A stretch of DNA of 64,000 nt from Novosphingobium sp. RL4 (GTDB taxonomy: Bacteria; Pseudomonadota; Alphaproteobacteria; Sphingomonadales; Sphingomonadaceae): assembly GCF_035658495.1 (NCBI RefSeq), contig NZ_CP141945.1, positions 1-64,000 of the forward strand, read 5' to 3'. The stretch's first letter is position 1, and the number at the start of each line of letters is the position of its first letter. Positions 45,711-54,332 of the stretch are shown piece by piece. A model generated the notes under the pieces. It saw only the letters and a list, made by a program, of their open reading frames with translations, was not told the origin of the DNA and did no database searches. The position numbers and the translations under genes were made by a program.

Positions 45711-46640
45711 ATGGAATACGATTACGTTCCCCTTCCGCAGCGCCAGCCCCTCAAGTGGCCGAACGGCGCGCGGGTTGCCCTGATCCTGACGTTCAATCTC
45801 GAAACCTGGGACCTCACCAAGGATACCGACAAGCCCTATTACGCGGGCGGCCCGGCCATCCTGCCTGACGTGCTGCCGGGCAACACGCCCGATTTCCCGA
45901 ACTTCACCTGGCGCGAATATGGCCAGCGCGTGGGCATCTGGCGCCTGTTCGACCTGTTCGACGAACTGGGCGTTCCGGCCAGCTGCACCACCAATGCCGT
46001 GACTTTCGAACGCCGCAAGGCGATGACCGACGCGGTGCTCGAACGCGGCTGGGAACTGCTGACCCACAACTGGGAACAGGGCGAACTGCTGACCAACTTC
46101 GCACACCAGCCGGAAAAGGAGCGCGACATCGTCCTGCGCAGCCTTGAGCAGTTCGAGAAGTACACCGGCCGCAAGTCCAAGGGCTGGCTCTCCTCCAGCC
46201 TGCGCGGCACGATGCAGACCGCCGATATCCTCGCCGAGCAGGGCTGCACCTTCTACTGCGACATCATGAACGATGATCAGCCGTTCCTGCTGCGCACGCC
46301 CAACGGCCAGATTGTTTCGGTGCCATATTCCAATGAAATCAACGATTTCACTTTCATTACTCGAAAGAACTTCACCACCGACCAGTTCCGCGATGCGCTG
46401 ATCGAGGAACTTGATGTGCTTTATGAAGAAGGCGGCAAGACCGGCCGGATCATGAACGTCGGCCTGCATCCGCACGTCTCCGGCCGTGCCCATCGCGTGC
46501 GCGCGCTGCGGGAGTTCATCGAACACGCCAAGTCGCTCCCCGGTGTCTGGTGGGCCACCCGCGAAGAGATCGCCGAATGGTATCTCCAGAACCATGAGAG
46601 CCACATTCCCGGTCAGTTGACCGGCGGATCGGCGGCCTGA
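45711..46640 (+). CDS. Polysaccharide-deacetylase-fold hydrolase (PuuE-like)
   Basis: A 309-residue NodB-fold protein. The usual first metal motif TFDDG reads TFNLE (residues 27-31), and the HxxxH region reads THNWEQGE (His119), closer to the PuuE-type amide/cyclic-ureide hydrolases than to sugar deacetylases. In this setting hydrolysis of a cyclic or linear C-N bond is more likely than polysaccharide trimming. ATG 45711 (MEYDYVPLP) is preferred; ATG 45669 with GGGAAGGG upstream is an alternative. The monooxygenase gene follows after two bases. Confidence 0.8.
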   Translation: MEYDYVPLPQRQPLKWPNGARVALILTFNLETWDLTKDTDKPYYAGGPAILPDVLPGNTPDFPNFTWREYGQRVGIWRLFDLFDELGVPASCTTNAVTFERRKAMTDAVLERGWELLTHNWEQGELLTNFAHQPEKERDIVLRSLEQFEKYTGRKSKGWLSSSLRGTMQTADILAEQGCTFYCDIMNDDQPFLLRTPNGQIVSVPYSNEINDFTFITRKNFTTDQFRDALIEELDVLYEEGGKTGRIMNVGLHPHVSGRAHRVRALREFIEHAKSLPGVWWATREEIAEWYLQNHESHIPGQLTGGSAA

Positions 46641-46642
46641 CG

Positions 46643-47794
46643 ATGGCGCGCGCCGAAAGCATCGTCATTGTCGGCGGCGGCATCGCGGGCATGACCGCCG
46701 CCGCCGCTCTTGCGCAGGAAGGCTTCAAGGTCACGCTGCTGGAAAGCGCGCGTGAATTCGGCGAGATCGGGGCGGGCGTCACGCTCTCCCCGAACGCCAT
46801 GAAGGGCCTCGACTTCATCGGCGTCTGCGAGGAAGCGGCGAGCGCGGGCGTGGAGCCCAGCCGCCAGCGCATCCAGCACTGGCAGGACGGCCGCACCATC
46901 GTCGCCAAGGACCGATCTGACCAGCGCGACAAGTACGGCGCGCCTTACGTCACCATCCACCGCGCCGACCTGCACGAAGTCCTGCTGGGCGCGGCGCGGC
47001 GGGCGGGCGTCGATCTGCGCACCAGCGCGGGCGTGGTCTCCAGCGAAGGCAATACGGTGACGCTGGTGGACGGTTCGATCGTGACCGGCGACCTGATCGT
47101 CGGCGCGGACGGTGTGAAGTCGGTGATCCGCGAACGGTTCGAGACCACGCCGCCGCACTTCACAGGCCATGTCGCCTGGCGCTGCCTGGTGCCGGTGACG
47201 CCGGAATTGCAGGAACTTTCGGACTTCCCCGGCATCATCATCGGCCCCGGCGCGATGATCACGCGCTACAACATTCGCGGGTCCACGGCGATGAACCTGG
47301 TGTTCTTCTCGCGGCAGGACGGCTGGAACGAAGAGGGCTGGACCACTCCGGTCGATCCCGGGGAGGTCCGCAAGGTCTACGAAGGCTGGTGCACCGATGC
47401 GCAGAAGCTGATCGCCGCGGCCTGCGAGCAGCCGATGTACAAGTGGGCGATCAACGCCCGCACCGCGCTGCCGGGCTGGATCATCGACGACAACGTGACC
47501 CTGATCGGCGATGCCGCCCATGCCATGACGCCGTTTCTTGGCCACGGCGCGGCCTGCGGGATCGAGGACGGCGTGGTCCTTGCCCGCGCGCTGGCGGCAT
47601 CGGCCACCATCGGCGAGGGTCTTCGTCGCTACGAGGCCGCGCGCCACGAACGCGCGACTTTCATCCAGGCGGAAAGCAACGCCAACGCCGACCGGATGCA
47701 GGGCCAGAACACCGACTTCTTCGGCCTTGAAGGCACCAAGGACGAGGAATCGCTGGGCCTGTTCAACTACGATTGCAGGACAGTACCGGTATGA
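46643..47794 (+). CDS. FAD-dependent aromatic-ring monooxygenase (salicylate hydroxylase/NicC-like)
   Basis: A 383-residue class A flavin monooxygenase. The FAD fold is IVIVGGGIAGMTAAAALAQEG, the NAD(P)H/FAD DG motif is IVGADGVKS, and the GD motif is TLIGDAAHAMTPFLGHGAACGIEDG. Relatives hydroxylate or decarboxylatively hydroxylate aromatic or pyridine carboxylates. Coupled by ATGA to the aldehyde dehydrogenase gene. Substrate not determinable. Confidence 0.87.
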   Translation: MARAESIVIVGGGIAGMTAAAALAQEGFKVTLLESAREFGEIGAGVTLSPNAMKGLDFIGVCEEAASAGVEPSRQRIQHWQDGRTIVAKDRSDQRDKYGAPYVTIHRADLHEVLLGAARRAGVDLRTSAGVVSSEGNTVTLVDGSIVTGDLIVGADGVKSVIRERFETTPPHFTGHVAWRCLVPVTPELQELSDFPGIIIGPGAMITRYNIRGSTAMNLVFFSRQDGWNEEGWTTPVDPGEVRKVYEGWCTDAQKLIAAACEQPMYKWAINARTALPGWIIDDNVTLIGDAAHAMTPFLGHGAACGIEDGVVLARALAASATIGEGLRRYEAARHERATFIQAESNANADRMQGQNTDFFGLEGTKDEESLGLFNYDCRTVPV

Positions 47795-49308
47795 GCGCGG
47801 TTCCCTTTGCCCCCGTTCCCTTTGATGGCCATAAGATCGCGCCTGAAACCGAGGCGTTTCTCGGCCAGACCCACAAGCTGCTGATCGGCGGCGAATGGGT
47901 GGAAGGCAGCGGGGAACTGGCCAGCCGCGATCCGGCGACCGGCCTCGAACTGACCCGCGTGCAGACCGGCGGCGCGGCGGAAGTGGACCTTGCGGTTGCC
48001 GCCGCGCGGCGCGCCTTCGACGGGCCGTGGTCGCGCATGACCGTGGCGGAGCGTACCGCGCTGATGCACCGGCTGGCCCGGATCATGGAGCAGAACGCCA
48101 CGCTGCTCAGCCAGCTCGATATTCTCGACAACGGCATGCCCGGTTTCATCGCCGGGCTCACCACCGCCAACTGCGTCGAGATGATCGACTATTATGCCGG
48201 CGCGGTGATGCGGATCGAGGGCACCACCACTGCCCCGCCGCGCCATATCGCGGCCGAGACCGAGGCGCTGACGTATACCCTGCGCGAGCCTGTGGGCGTG
48301 GTTGGCCAGATCGTGCCGTGGAACGTGCCGCTCTCCACCGCGATCCTCAAGCTGGCCCCGGCGCTGGCGGCGGGCTGCACGGTCGTGGTCAAGCCTTCGG
48401 AAGAGACGCCGCTTTCGGTATTGGCGCTCGGCCAGATGGTGCTCGATGCGGGCTTCCCGGCGGGCGTGGTCAATATCGTCAACGGTCTTGGCGGTGATGC
48501 CGGGGCGGCGATCGCGGCGCATCCGGGGATCGACAAGGTCTCGTTCACTGGCTCCACCGCAACCGGGCGCAAGATCGTTTCGGCGGCGCTGGGCAATCTC
48601 AAGAAGGTAAGCCTCGAACTGGGCGGCAAGAGCCCGGTCATGATCATGCCGGATGCCGACCTTGCGCTGGCGGTGCCGGGCACGGCGATGGCCACGTTCT
48701 TCCTGCAGGGCCAGAACTGCATGGCTGGAACGCGCATCTTCGCCCATGCCGATGTGCATGACGAACTGGTGGCGGGGCTCAAGGCTTTCGCGGAATCGAT
48801 GACGCTGGGTCACGGGCTGGACCCTGCGACGATTCAGGGGCCGATGATCTCCGACGCCCATTGCGCCAAGGTCATGGGCTATATCGAGGGGGCCGAGGCG
48901 GCCGGGGCCAGGCTGGTGACGGGCGGCGGGAAGCTGGACCGCCCCGGCAACTTCGTCCGCCCGACGATCTATACGGACTGCCGCCCGGACATGGCGCTGG
49001 TGAAGGAGGAGATCTTCGGCCCGGTGATGGCGGTGATGAAAGTGGAAACCACCGACCTCGACGAGCTGGCGGCACTGGCCAACGACACGCCTTACGGGCT
49101 TTCCGGCTCGGTCTGGACGAAGGACCTGTCCACCGCGCACCGGCTGGTGAAGCGTATCCGGTCGGGCCATGTCTCCATCAACTGCCACGGCGCGGTGGGG
49201 ACGAACATTCCGTTCGGCGGCTACGGCCAGTCCGGCTGGGGCCGGGAGTTCGGCAAGGAAGGGCTCGACGGTTACCTGGAAACCAAGGCGGTAACCGCGC
49301 GGCTCTGA
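47791..49308 (+). CDS. NAD(P)-dependent aldehyde dehydrogenase
   Basis: A 505-residue ALDH with catalytic Cys310 (LQGQNCMAGTR) and Glu in SLELGGKSP. The cofactor segment is VVGQIVPWNVPL and the Rossmann turn FTGSTATGRK. It oxidises an aldehyde to the acid. It is the last gene of the amine-oxidase operon, and a strong terminator follows. It is paralogous to the ALDH at 56638. Confidence 0.92.
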   Translation: MSAVPFAPVPFDGHKIAPETEAFLGQTHKLLIGGEWVEGSGELASRDPATGLELTRVQTGGAAEVDLAVAAARRAFDGPWSRMTVAERTALMHRLARIMEQNATLLSQLDILDNGMPGFIAGLTTANCVEMIDYYAGAVMRIEGTTTAPPRHIAAETEALTYTLREPVGVVGQIVPWNVPLSTAILKLAPALAAGCTVVVKPSEETPLSVLALGQMVLDAGFPAGVVNIVNGLGGDAGAAIAAHPGIDKVSFTGSTATGRKIVSAALGNLKKVSLELGGKSPVMIMPDADLALAVPGTAMATFFLQGQNCMAGTRIFAHADVHDELVAGLKAFAESMTLGHGLDPATIQGPMISDAHCAKVMGYIEGAEAAGARLVTGGGKLDRPGNFVRPTIYTDCRPDMALVKEEIFGPVMAVMKVETTDLDELAALANDTPYGLSGSVWTKDLSTAHRLVKRIRSGHVSINCHGAVGTNIPFGGYGQSGWGREFGKEGLDGYLETKAVTARL

Positions 49309-49332
49309 ACGGGCGCTACATCGGGAAACAGG

Positions 49333-49364
49333 AAAGGGAGGCCCATCGGGACCTCCCTTTTTTT
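49333..49364 (+). terminator. Rho-independent terminator after the aldehyde dehydrogenase
   Basis: AAAGGGAGG pairs with CCTCCCTTT, followed by four more T residues. It is a clear plus-strand terminator and separates this operon from convergent iclR. Confidence 0.92.
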
Positions 49365-49374
49365 ATCCCGGGCT

Positions 49375-50169
49375 TCAGGCATTTCCCATCGGCACGGGGT
49401 TCGACAGATCGTGGCTGATCGCCGCCGCCGTCGACTTGAGATCGTCTAAATAGAGTTCCAGCGCCTGCGACAGGCGCATGGCGGCCACGAAGAACACCAT
49501 GGTCATCGCCGCCTCGAAGTGGCCGTTGCGGAAGATCGGCACCGAGACCGACGAGGTCTTGCCCGGCGTGAGGTTGAAGTGGTTGCGGCCCTGCACGGCG
49601 TAGCCTTCGGCGCGGATGCGATCGACATCGAGGCTGACTTCGGCGGTGGCGAGGTAATTGAGGTCGATGTCCTGCGAGACGCGCATGAAGCGCAGGATCA
49701 TCTCGCGCTCGTCATCAGGCGCATAAGCCATCGACACCTTGCCCGAGGCGCTGTCGAGGATCGGCAGGGTAAAGCCGGGGTAATAGTGTTCGAACGTCAG
49801 CGAGGAGTTCGAATGGGTGCTGTCGCGCAGCATCATCTCGCGGCCCACGCGGATGGCGATGGAGACCGGCCAGCCGAGCCGCTTGGTCAGGCCCACGATG
49901 TGCGGCCGGGCAAGACGGACCAGTTCGTCGTCATGCTGGAAGCCGGTTGCCAGTGTCTGCACCATGGCCGTGGCGCGGTAGCGCTTGCGCGAGGGTTCCT
50001 GTTCGATCAGGCCTTCATAGAGCAAGGTCTGGACGATGCGGCAGGCGGTGGGATAGGGCACCTCGGATGCCTTGGCGATCTCCATCATGGAGAGCGAGCC
50101 GTGGCGGTTGATCGCCTTCAGCGCCGCGATTGACCGCGTGATAGAGCGAATTGGAACCCCTTTTTCCAT
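49375..50169 (-). CDS. IclR-family regulator of the catabolic region
   Basis: A 264-residue regulator. The winged helix is at about residues 7-65 (MMEIAKASEVPYPTACRIVQTLLYEGL). The C-terminal IclR effector domain has GWPVSIAIRVGREMMLRDST and LDSASGKVSMAYAP. IclR proteins act as repressors or activators of aromatic catabolism genes. It sits at the centre of the region. A large palindrome lies 79 bases upstream. Confidence 0.9.
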   Translation of the reverse strand: MEKGVPIRSITRSIAALKAINRHGSLSMMEIAKASEVPYPTACRIVQTLLYEGLIEQEPSRKRYRATAMVQTLATGFQHDDELVRLARPHIVGLTKRLGWPVSIAIRVGREMMLRDSTHSNSSLTFEHYYPGFTLPILDSASGKVSMAYAPDDEREMILRFMRVSQDIDLNYLATAEVSLDVDRIRAEGYAVQGRNHFNLTPGKTSSVSVPIFRNGHFEAAMTMVFFVAAMRLSQALELYLDDLKSTAAAISHDLSNPVPMGNA

Positions 50170-50245
50170 CGTCAGACCCCGTCCGTTTTTTGTGTTATCG
50201 GAAGAGTGACAAGGGAATGACGTTTGCTCGAAATAATCAAGACGA

Positions 50246-50280
50246 TATCCGCCTGTCGGATAGATATGCCGACAGGCGGA
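50246..50280. promoter_or_regulatory. Nested palindromes upstream of iclR
   Basis: A 12-base perfect stem TCCGCCTGTCGG (50248-50259) and CCGACAGGCGGA (50269-50280), nine-base loop, overlaps a smaller palindrome TATCCG-CCTGT-CGGATA (50246-50262). It may be an IclR operator or the terminator of the leftward dehydrogenase operon; there is no immediate T-tract. Confidence 0.55.
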
Positions 50281-50409
50281 ACCAAAACGGGTTCATAGTT
50301 TTCCGCCAGCGCCCTTTTTCTTGATCGGAACGAAAATTAATTTCGCGCCGGGCCAGCGGGAGGGCCTGATCGCAAAGGCCGGCGCCCCCATGCGGTAACG
50401 ATTCGCTGC

Positions 50410-51528
50410 TTACCAGCCGGGCACGATCACCTGGCGGATCGCCTCGCCCGAGGCGAGCTTGTCCATGGCCTCGTTGATCTCCTCCAGCGGGCCGACCGAG
50501 GTCAGCAGCTTCTCCACCGGCAGCCGTCCCGCGCGCCAGAGCTTGATGTAGCGCGGAATGTCGCGCGCGGGGATCGAGGAGCCCATGTAGCTGCCCATCA
50601 GCGTCTTGGCGTCCGCCACCAGCGACAGTGCGTTGATGGCCAGATCCTCCGACGGGTTGGGCAGGCCCACCGTCACGATCCGGCCGCCGCGCCGGGCAGA
50701 GCGATAGGCATGGGCCAGTACGGCGGCCTTGCCGACCGTTTCCACCACCACGTCGCTGCCCATGGCCGCATCGTCCTCTCCGGGGGCGGAAGCGCTGGCC
50801 GCGCCCAGTTCCAGCGCCAGCGCGCGTTTGGCAGGGGACGGGTCCACCGCATGGACCGGCTGCGCGCCCGCCGCCAGCGCGCCGAGCAGCGCGGAAAGCC
50901 CGACGCCGCCCAGCCCGATCACGGTCACGCTTTCGCCCGGCTGGACTTTGGCCGTGTTCATCACCGCGCCGACCCCGGTGAGCACCGCGCAGCCGAACAG
51001 TGCGGCGGTCTCGGGCGGGATATCGGCGTCGATCTTCACCAGCGAGCGCCGGTCCACCACCGCCTGCGTCGCGAAGGCCGAGACGCCGAGATGGTGGTGG
51101 ACGACGCCGTCCTCGCAGGAGAGGCGGCTGCCGCCGCGCATCAGTTCGCCCTTGCCGTTGGCGGCGGCGCCTTTCGCGCAGAGGTAGCCCTCGCCCGAGA
51201 GGCAGGCCGCGCATTGCCCGCAGCTCGGCAGGAACACCAGTACCACGCGGTCCCCCACCGCGAGGTCCGGTTCATCGGGATCGCCAAGTGCGAGCACGGT
51301 GCCCGCCGCCTCGTGCCCCAGCGCCATCGGCATCGGCCGGGGCCGGTCGCCGTTGATGACGGAGAGGTCCGAGTGGCAGATCCCCGCCGCGTCGATCCGC
51401 ACCAGCACTTCGCCGGGCAGCGGATCGGAGAGATCGAGCGGCCGGACCGCCAGCGGCTCGTTCTCGGCATAGGGCCGGGGATGGTCCCCGGAGCGGGAGA
51501 GGACGGCGGCGGCGATCCGGCGCTTCAT
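50410..51528 (-). CDS. Zinc-dependent alcohol dehydrogenase (class III-like)
   Basis: A 372-residue medium-chain dehydrogenase. The catalytic zinc site is AAGICHSDLSV, the structural zinc cysteines lie in CGQCAACLSGEGYLC, and the coenzyme fold is VTVIGLGGVGLSALLGALAAG. It oxidises an alcohol intermediate or reduces an aldehyde. Four bases separate it from the upstream lyase gene, so it belongs to the leftward hydantoinase operon. Confidence 0.9.
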   Translation of the reverse strand: MKRRIAAAVLSRSGDHPRPYAENEPLAVRPLDLSDPLPGEVLVRIDAAGICHSDLSVINGDRPRPMPMALGHEAAGTVLALGDPDEPDLAVGDRVVLVFLPSCGQCAACLSGEGYLCAKGAAANGKGELMRGGSRLSCEDGVVHHHLGVSAFATQAVVDRRSLVKIDADIPPETAALFGCAVLTGVGAVMNTAKVQPGESVTVIGLGGVGLSALLGALAAGAQPVHAVDPSPAKRALALELGAASASAPGEDDAAMGSDVVVETVGKAAVLAHAYRSARRGGRIVTVGLPNPSEDLAINALSLVADAKTLMGSYMGSSIPARDIPRYIKLWRAGRLPVEKLLTSVGPLEEINEAMDKLASGEAIRQVIVPGW

Positions 51529-51532
51529 CGGC

Positions 51533-52405
51533 TTACTTCGCCGGAGCCGGAGCAGGCGCCCACTGCTTCTCGAAGTCCCACACTTCGTCGAAGCCGATCA
51601 GCGAGCAGAACTCCTTGAAGTTGAAGATGCCCTCGGGCTCGCCGATGCCGTGGTCCTTGAGATCGCGCAGCGACTTCTCGATGGCGGTGCAGGCGACCAG
51701 GCTGGTGAGCGAGGGGTAGATCGCATAGCCATAGCCGATCTCCTCCAGCACCGAGGCGAGCGGGATCGGCGTGGAGCCGCCGTTCGCCATGTTGGCCATC
51801 AGCGGCTTGTCGAAAGCGGCGCAGGCTTTCGCCATTTCCTCCTCGCTTTCCAGCGCTTCGGGGAAGAGGACGTGGGCGCCCGCCTTGTCGTAGGCTTCGA
51901 GGCGGCGCATCACGCTGTCCAGCCCCTCGCTCTGGCGCGCGTCGGTGCGGGCGATGACGAGGAAGTCCTCGCTCTCGCGCGCGGCGATCGCCACCTTGAT
52001 CTTCTCGACCATGTCTTCCACCGGGATCACCCGGCGGAACGGCGTGTGGCCGCATTTCTTGGGGAATTCCTGATCCTCGAGCTGGATCGCGGTGACGCCG
52101 GCGGCCTCATAGCCCTTCACGGTGTGATGGACGTTGAGCAGGCCGCCATAACCGGTATCGCCGTCCGCGATGACCGCCGCATTGCTGGTGCGCACCAGCG
52201 TTTCCATGCGGTTCTTCATCTCGGTGTAGGTGGCGATCCCGGCGTCGGGCAGGCCCCAGGCCGAGGCGGTAAGCCAGTAGCCGGTGCCATAGACGAGATC
52301 GAAGCCGACCTTGTTGGCGATCACCGCGGTGATCATGTCCTGGATGCCGGGAATGACGAAGAACTTGCCGCTCTCCAGCTTCTGGCGGAAAATCGGATTG
52401 GCCAT
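51533..52405 (-). CDS. PEP-mutase/isocitrate-lyase superfamily lyase
   Basis: A 290-residue TIM-barrel lyase. Mg ligands are in ADGDTGYGG (Asp81, Asp83), and the catalytic Cys118 is in FPKKCGH, which marks C-C lyases such as methylisocitrate, dimethylmalate or oxaloacetate-type lyases rather than phosphonopyruvate mutase. It probably cleaves a branched hydroxy-acid to pyruvate or glyoxylate plus a second acid. AGGAG precedes the ATG. It lies between HyuB and the dehydrogenase. Confidence 0.87.
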   Translation of the reverse strand: MANPIFRQKLESGKFFVIPGIQDMITAVIANKVGFDLVYGTGYWLTASAWGLPDAGIATYTEMKNRMETLVRTSNAAVIADGDTGYGGLLNVHHTVKGYEAAGVTAIQLEDQEFPKKCGHTPFRRVIPVEDMVEKIKVAIAARESEDFLVIARTDARQSEGLDSVMRRLEAYDKAGAHVLFPEALESEEEMAKACAAFDKPLMANMANGGSTPIPLASVLEEIGYGYAIYPSLTSLVACTAIEKSLRDLKDHGIGEPEGIFNFKEFCSLIGFDEVWDFEKQWAPAPAPAK

Positions 52406-52428
52406 GATGGTGCTCTCCTGTGTTCTGT

Positions 52429-54318
52429 TTATTCGGCGGCTTCTGCGAGAGCAGGAGCGGCCACATGCGTCCACTGCGGCGCGATGGGGGCGGGAAGGCC
52501 GGTTTCGGCAAGGCAGTTGGCGCGCAGCGTCTCGATGTCCGGGCCGAAGTTGAACACGCCGATTTCGCCGCGGGCCTTGCGCATTTCGGCGCGCAGGGCC
52601 TGCGTCGCGGCTTCGTCCACCGCGCCATCCACCAGCACCACGCCGTAGTCCTTCGCGCCTTCGGCGGTGACGAGGCCCTGCTTCAGTTCCTTGGCCAGCA
52701 GCGCGGGATCGCGGTCGAGCGGATCGCCCCAGCCGCCGCCGCCCCAGGTGATGAACTGCAGCTCGTCACCGGCCTCGACCGGATAGTCCTCCAGCTTGTT
52801 GCCGACCACGATCTGCGTGCCGTCCGCCTTGGTGAGGATCTTCTTCGCACGCTTGCCCGGAAGGCCGCCGTTGACGCCCCAGGGCGGCACGAACCAGCGG
52901 TCGTCATGGATCGCGATCACGCCGCTCTCGAGGAAGCGGTACACCATGTTGATGCCGTTGCCGCCGCGATGGAGGCCCGCGCCGCCCGAATCCGCCACTG
53001 TCTCGTACTTGACGATCTCCAGCGGGAAATAGCGTTCGAGGAACTCGTTGGGGACGTTGGTGAAGCCGGGGAACAGCGAGTGTCCGTCCGGCCCGTCGCC
53101 CAGCGGACGGCCGGGGATGCCGCCGAAGCCGATCTGGAACAGCTGGAACCACTTACCGGCCTTGTCGTGCCCGGCATAGAACAGGTGCGGCGAGGAAGAG
53201 AAACCGGCGGCGTTGAGGAATTCCGGCGTCTTCTGGCCGAGCAGACCGCCCAGGATGTCGAACAGGCGGCCCAGAACGTGGGTGCGGCCCGAAAGCGCGG
53301 CCGGGAATTTCGGCTTGAGCAGCGAGCCTTCCGGGATGCGCACGTCGATCAGGTCGTAGTAGCCATCGTTGAACAGGATCTGCGGATCGAAGATCATGAT
53401 CATGTAGATGCCGAAGAACATGCGCATCATGTTCTCGTTCAGCAGCATGTTGATCGAGGCCTTGGACTGCGGGTCGGTGCCGTCGAAATCGAGCACCACG
53501 CGGCCGTTTTCGCGCCACATCGTGCACTTGATCCGGTAGGGACCGTAGCCCATGCCGTCATCGCAGATGTAGTCCTCGAACGTGACCTTCTCCTCGCCGA
53601 TGGAGGTTTCGATCAGATGCTTCATCGCGCGGTGGTTGCGTTCGAGCAGCATTTCCGTGGCGGAGACGAACACGTCGTCGCCGAAGCGTTCCACCATTTC
53701 CACCACGCGGTGCGCGGCGACGCGGCACGAGGCGATCAGCGCGTTGAGATCCGCCTTGCACCAGTCCGGCGTGCGCGACTGGTGCATGACCAGCTTGACG
53801 AGATCCTCGTTGTATTCACCCTTCTTCCAGATCTTCACGGGCGGGATGCGCACGCCTTCCTGGAAAATCTCGGTGGCGTGGATCGGCATCGAGCCGGGGA
53901 CCATGCCGCCGATGTCGCTCTGGTGGCCGAACATCGAGGTATAGGCGATCAGGCGCCCGTCCTTGAACACCGGCAGCAGCACCAGCCAGTCGTTGCAGTG
54001 GCTGATCGCGCCGCCGACCGAGTAGGGGTCCGACAGGAAGATCAGGTCGCCGTCTTCCACGGTGCCGTCGAACCCTTCGAGGAAGGGGCCGATGTAGGAA
54101 CCGAACTGGCCGACGATCATCTTGCCCTGATGGTCGGCGATCAGCGGGAAGGCGTCTCCCTGTTCGCGGATGCCGGGCGACATCGCGGTGCGCACCAGCG
54201 TGGCGTCCATCTCGATGCGGGCGTTGCGCAGGGCGTTCTCGATGATGTCGAGGGTTACGGGATCGACGGGAACCGTCTGGAACGGGGCTTCATTGGCCTG
54301 AATGATACGTGCGGGCAT
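52429..54318 (-). CDS. hyuB: Hydantoinase B/oxoprolinase-family subunit
   Basis: A 629-residue HyuB protein with typical segments DPVTLDIIENALRNARIEMD, SDPYSVGGAISHCNDW, and GGAGLHRGGNGINMVYRF. It ends with a glycine-rich WGGGGWGDPLDRDP. With HyuA it forms an ATP-dependent enzyme that opens hydantoins or lactams, or carboxylates ketones. ATG 54318 has GGGGAG upstream. It is 14 bases after hyuA. Confidence 0.92.
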   Translation of the reverse strand: MPARIIQANEAPFQTVPVDPVTLDIIENALRNARIEMDATLVRTAMSPGIREQGDAFPLIADHQGKMIVGQFGSYIGPFLEGFDGTVEDGDLIFLSDPYSVGGAISHCNDWLVLLPVFKDGRLIAYTSMFGHQSDIGGMVPGSMPIHATEIFQEGVRIPPVKIWKKGEYNEDLVKLVMHQSRTPDWCKADLNALIASCRVAAHRVVEMVERFGDDVFVSATEMLLERNHRAMKHLIETSIGEEKVTFEDYICDDGMGYGPYRIKCTMWRENGRVVLDFDGTDPQSKASINMLLNENMMRMFFGIYMIMIFDPQILFNDGYYDLIDVRIPEGSLLKPKFPAALSGRTHVLGRLFDILGGLLGQKTPEFLNAAGFSSSPHLFYAGHDKAGKWFQLFQIGFGGIPGRPLGDGPDGHSLFPGFTNVPNEFLERYFPLEIVKYETVADSGGAGLHRGGNGINMVYRFLESGVIAIHDDRWFVPPWGVNGGLPGKRAKKILTKADGTQIVVGNKLEDYPVEAGDELQFITWGGGGWGDPLDRDPALLAKELKQGLVTAEGAKDYGVVLVDGAVDEAATQALRAEMRKARGEIGVFNFGPDIETLRANCLAETGLPAPIAPQWTHVAAPALAEAAE

Positions 54319-54332
54319 GGTCTTGGCTCCCC

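Noticed and set aside
50248..50280. Large palindrome as a definite rho-independent terminator
   Set aside because: No T-tract directly follows on either strand and a smaller operator-like palindrome overlaps it, so it is kept as undecided regulatory DNA.
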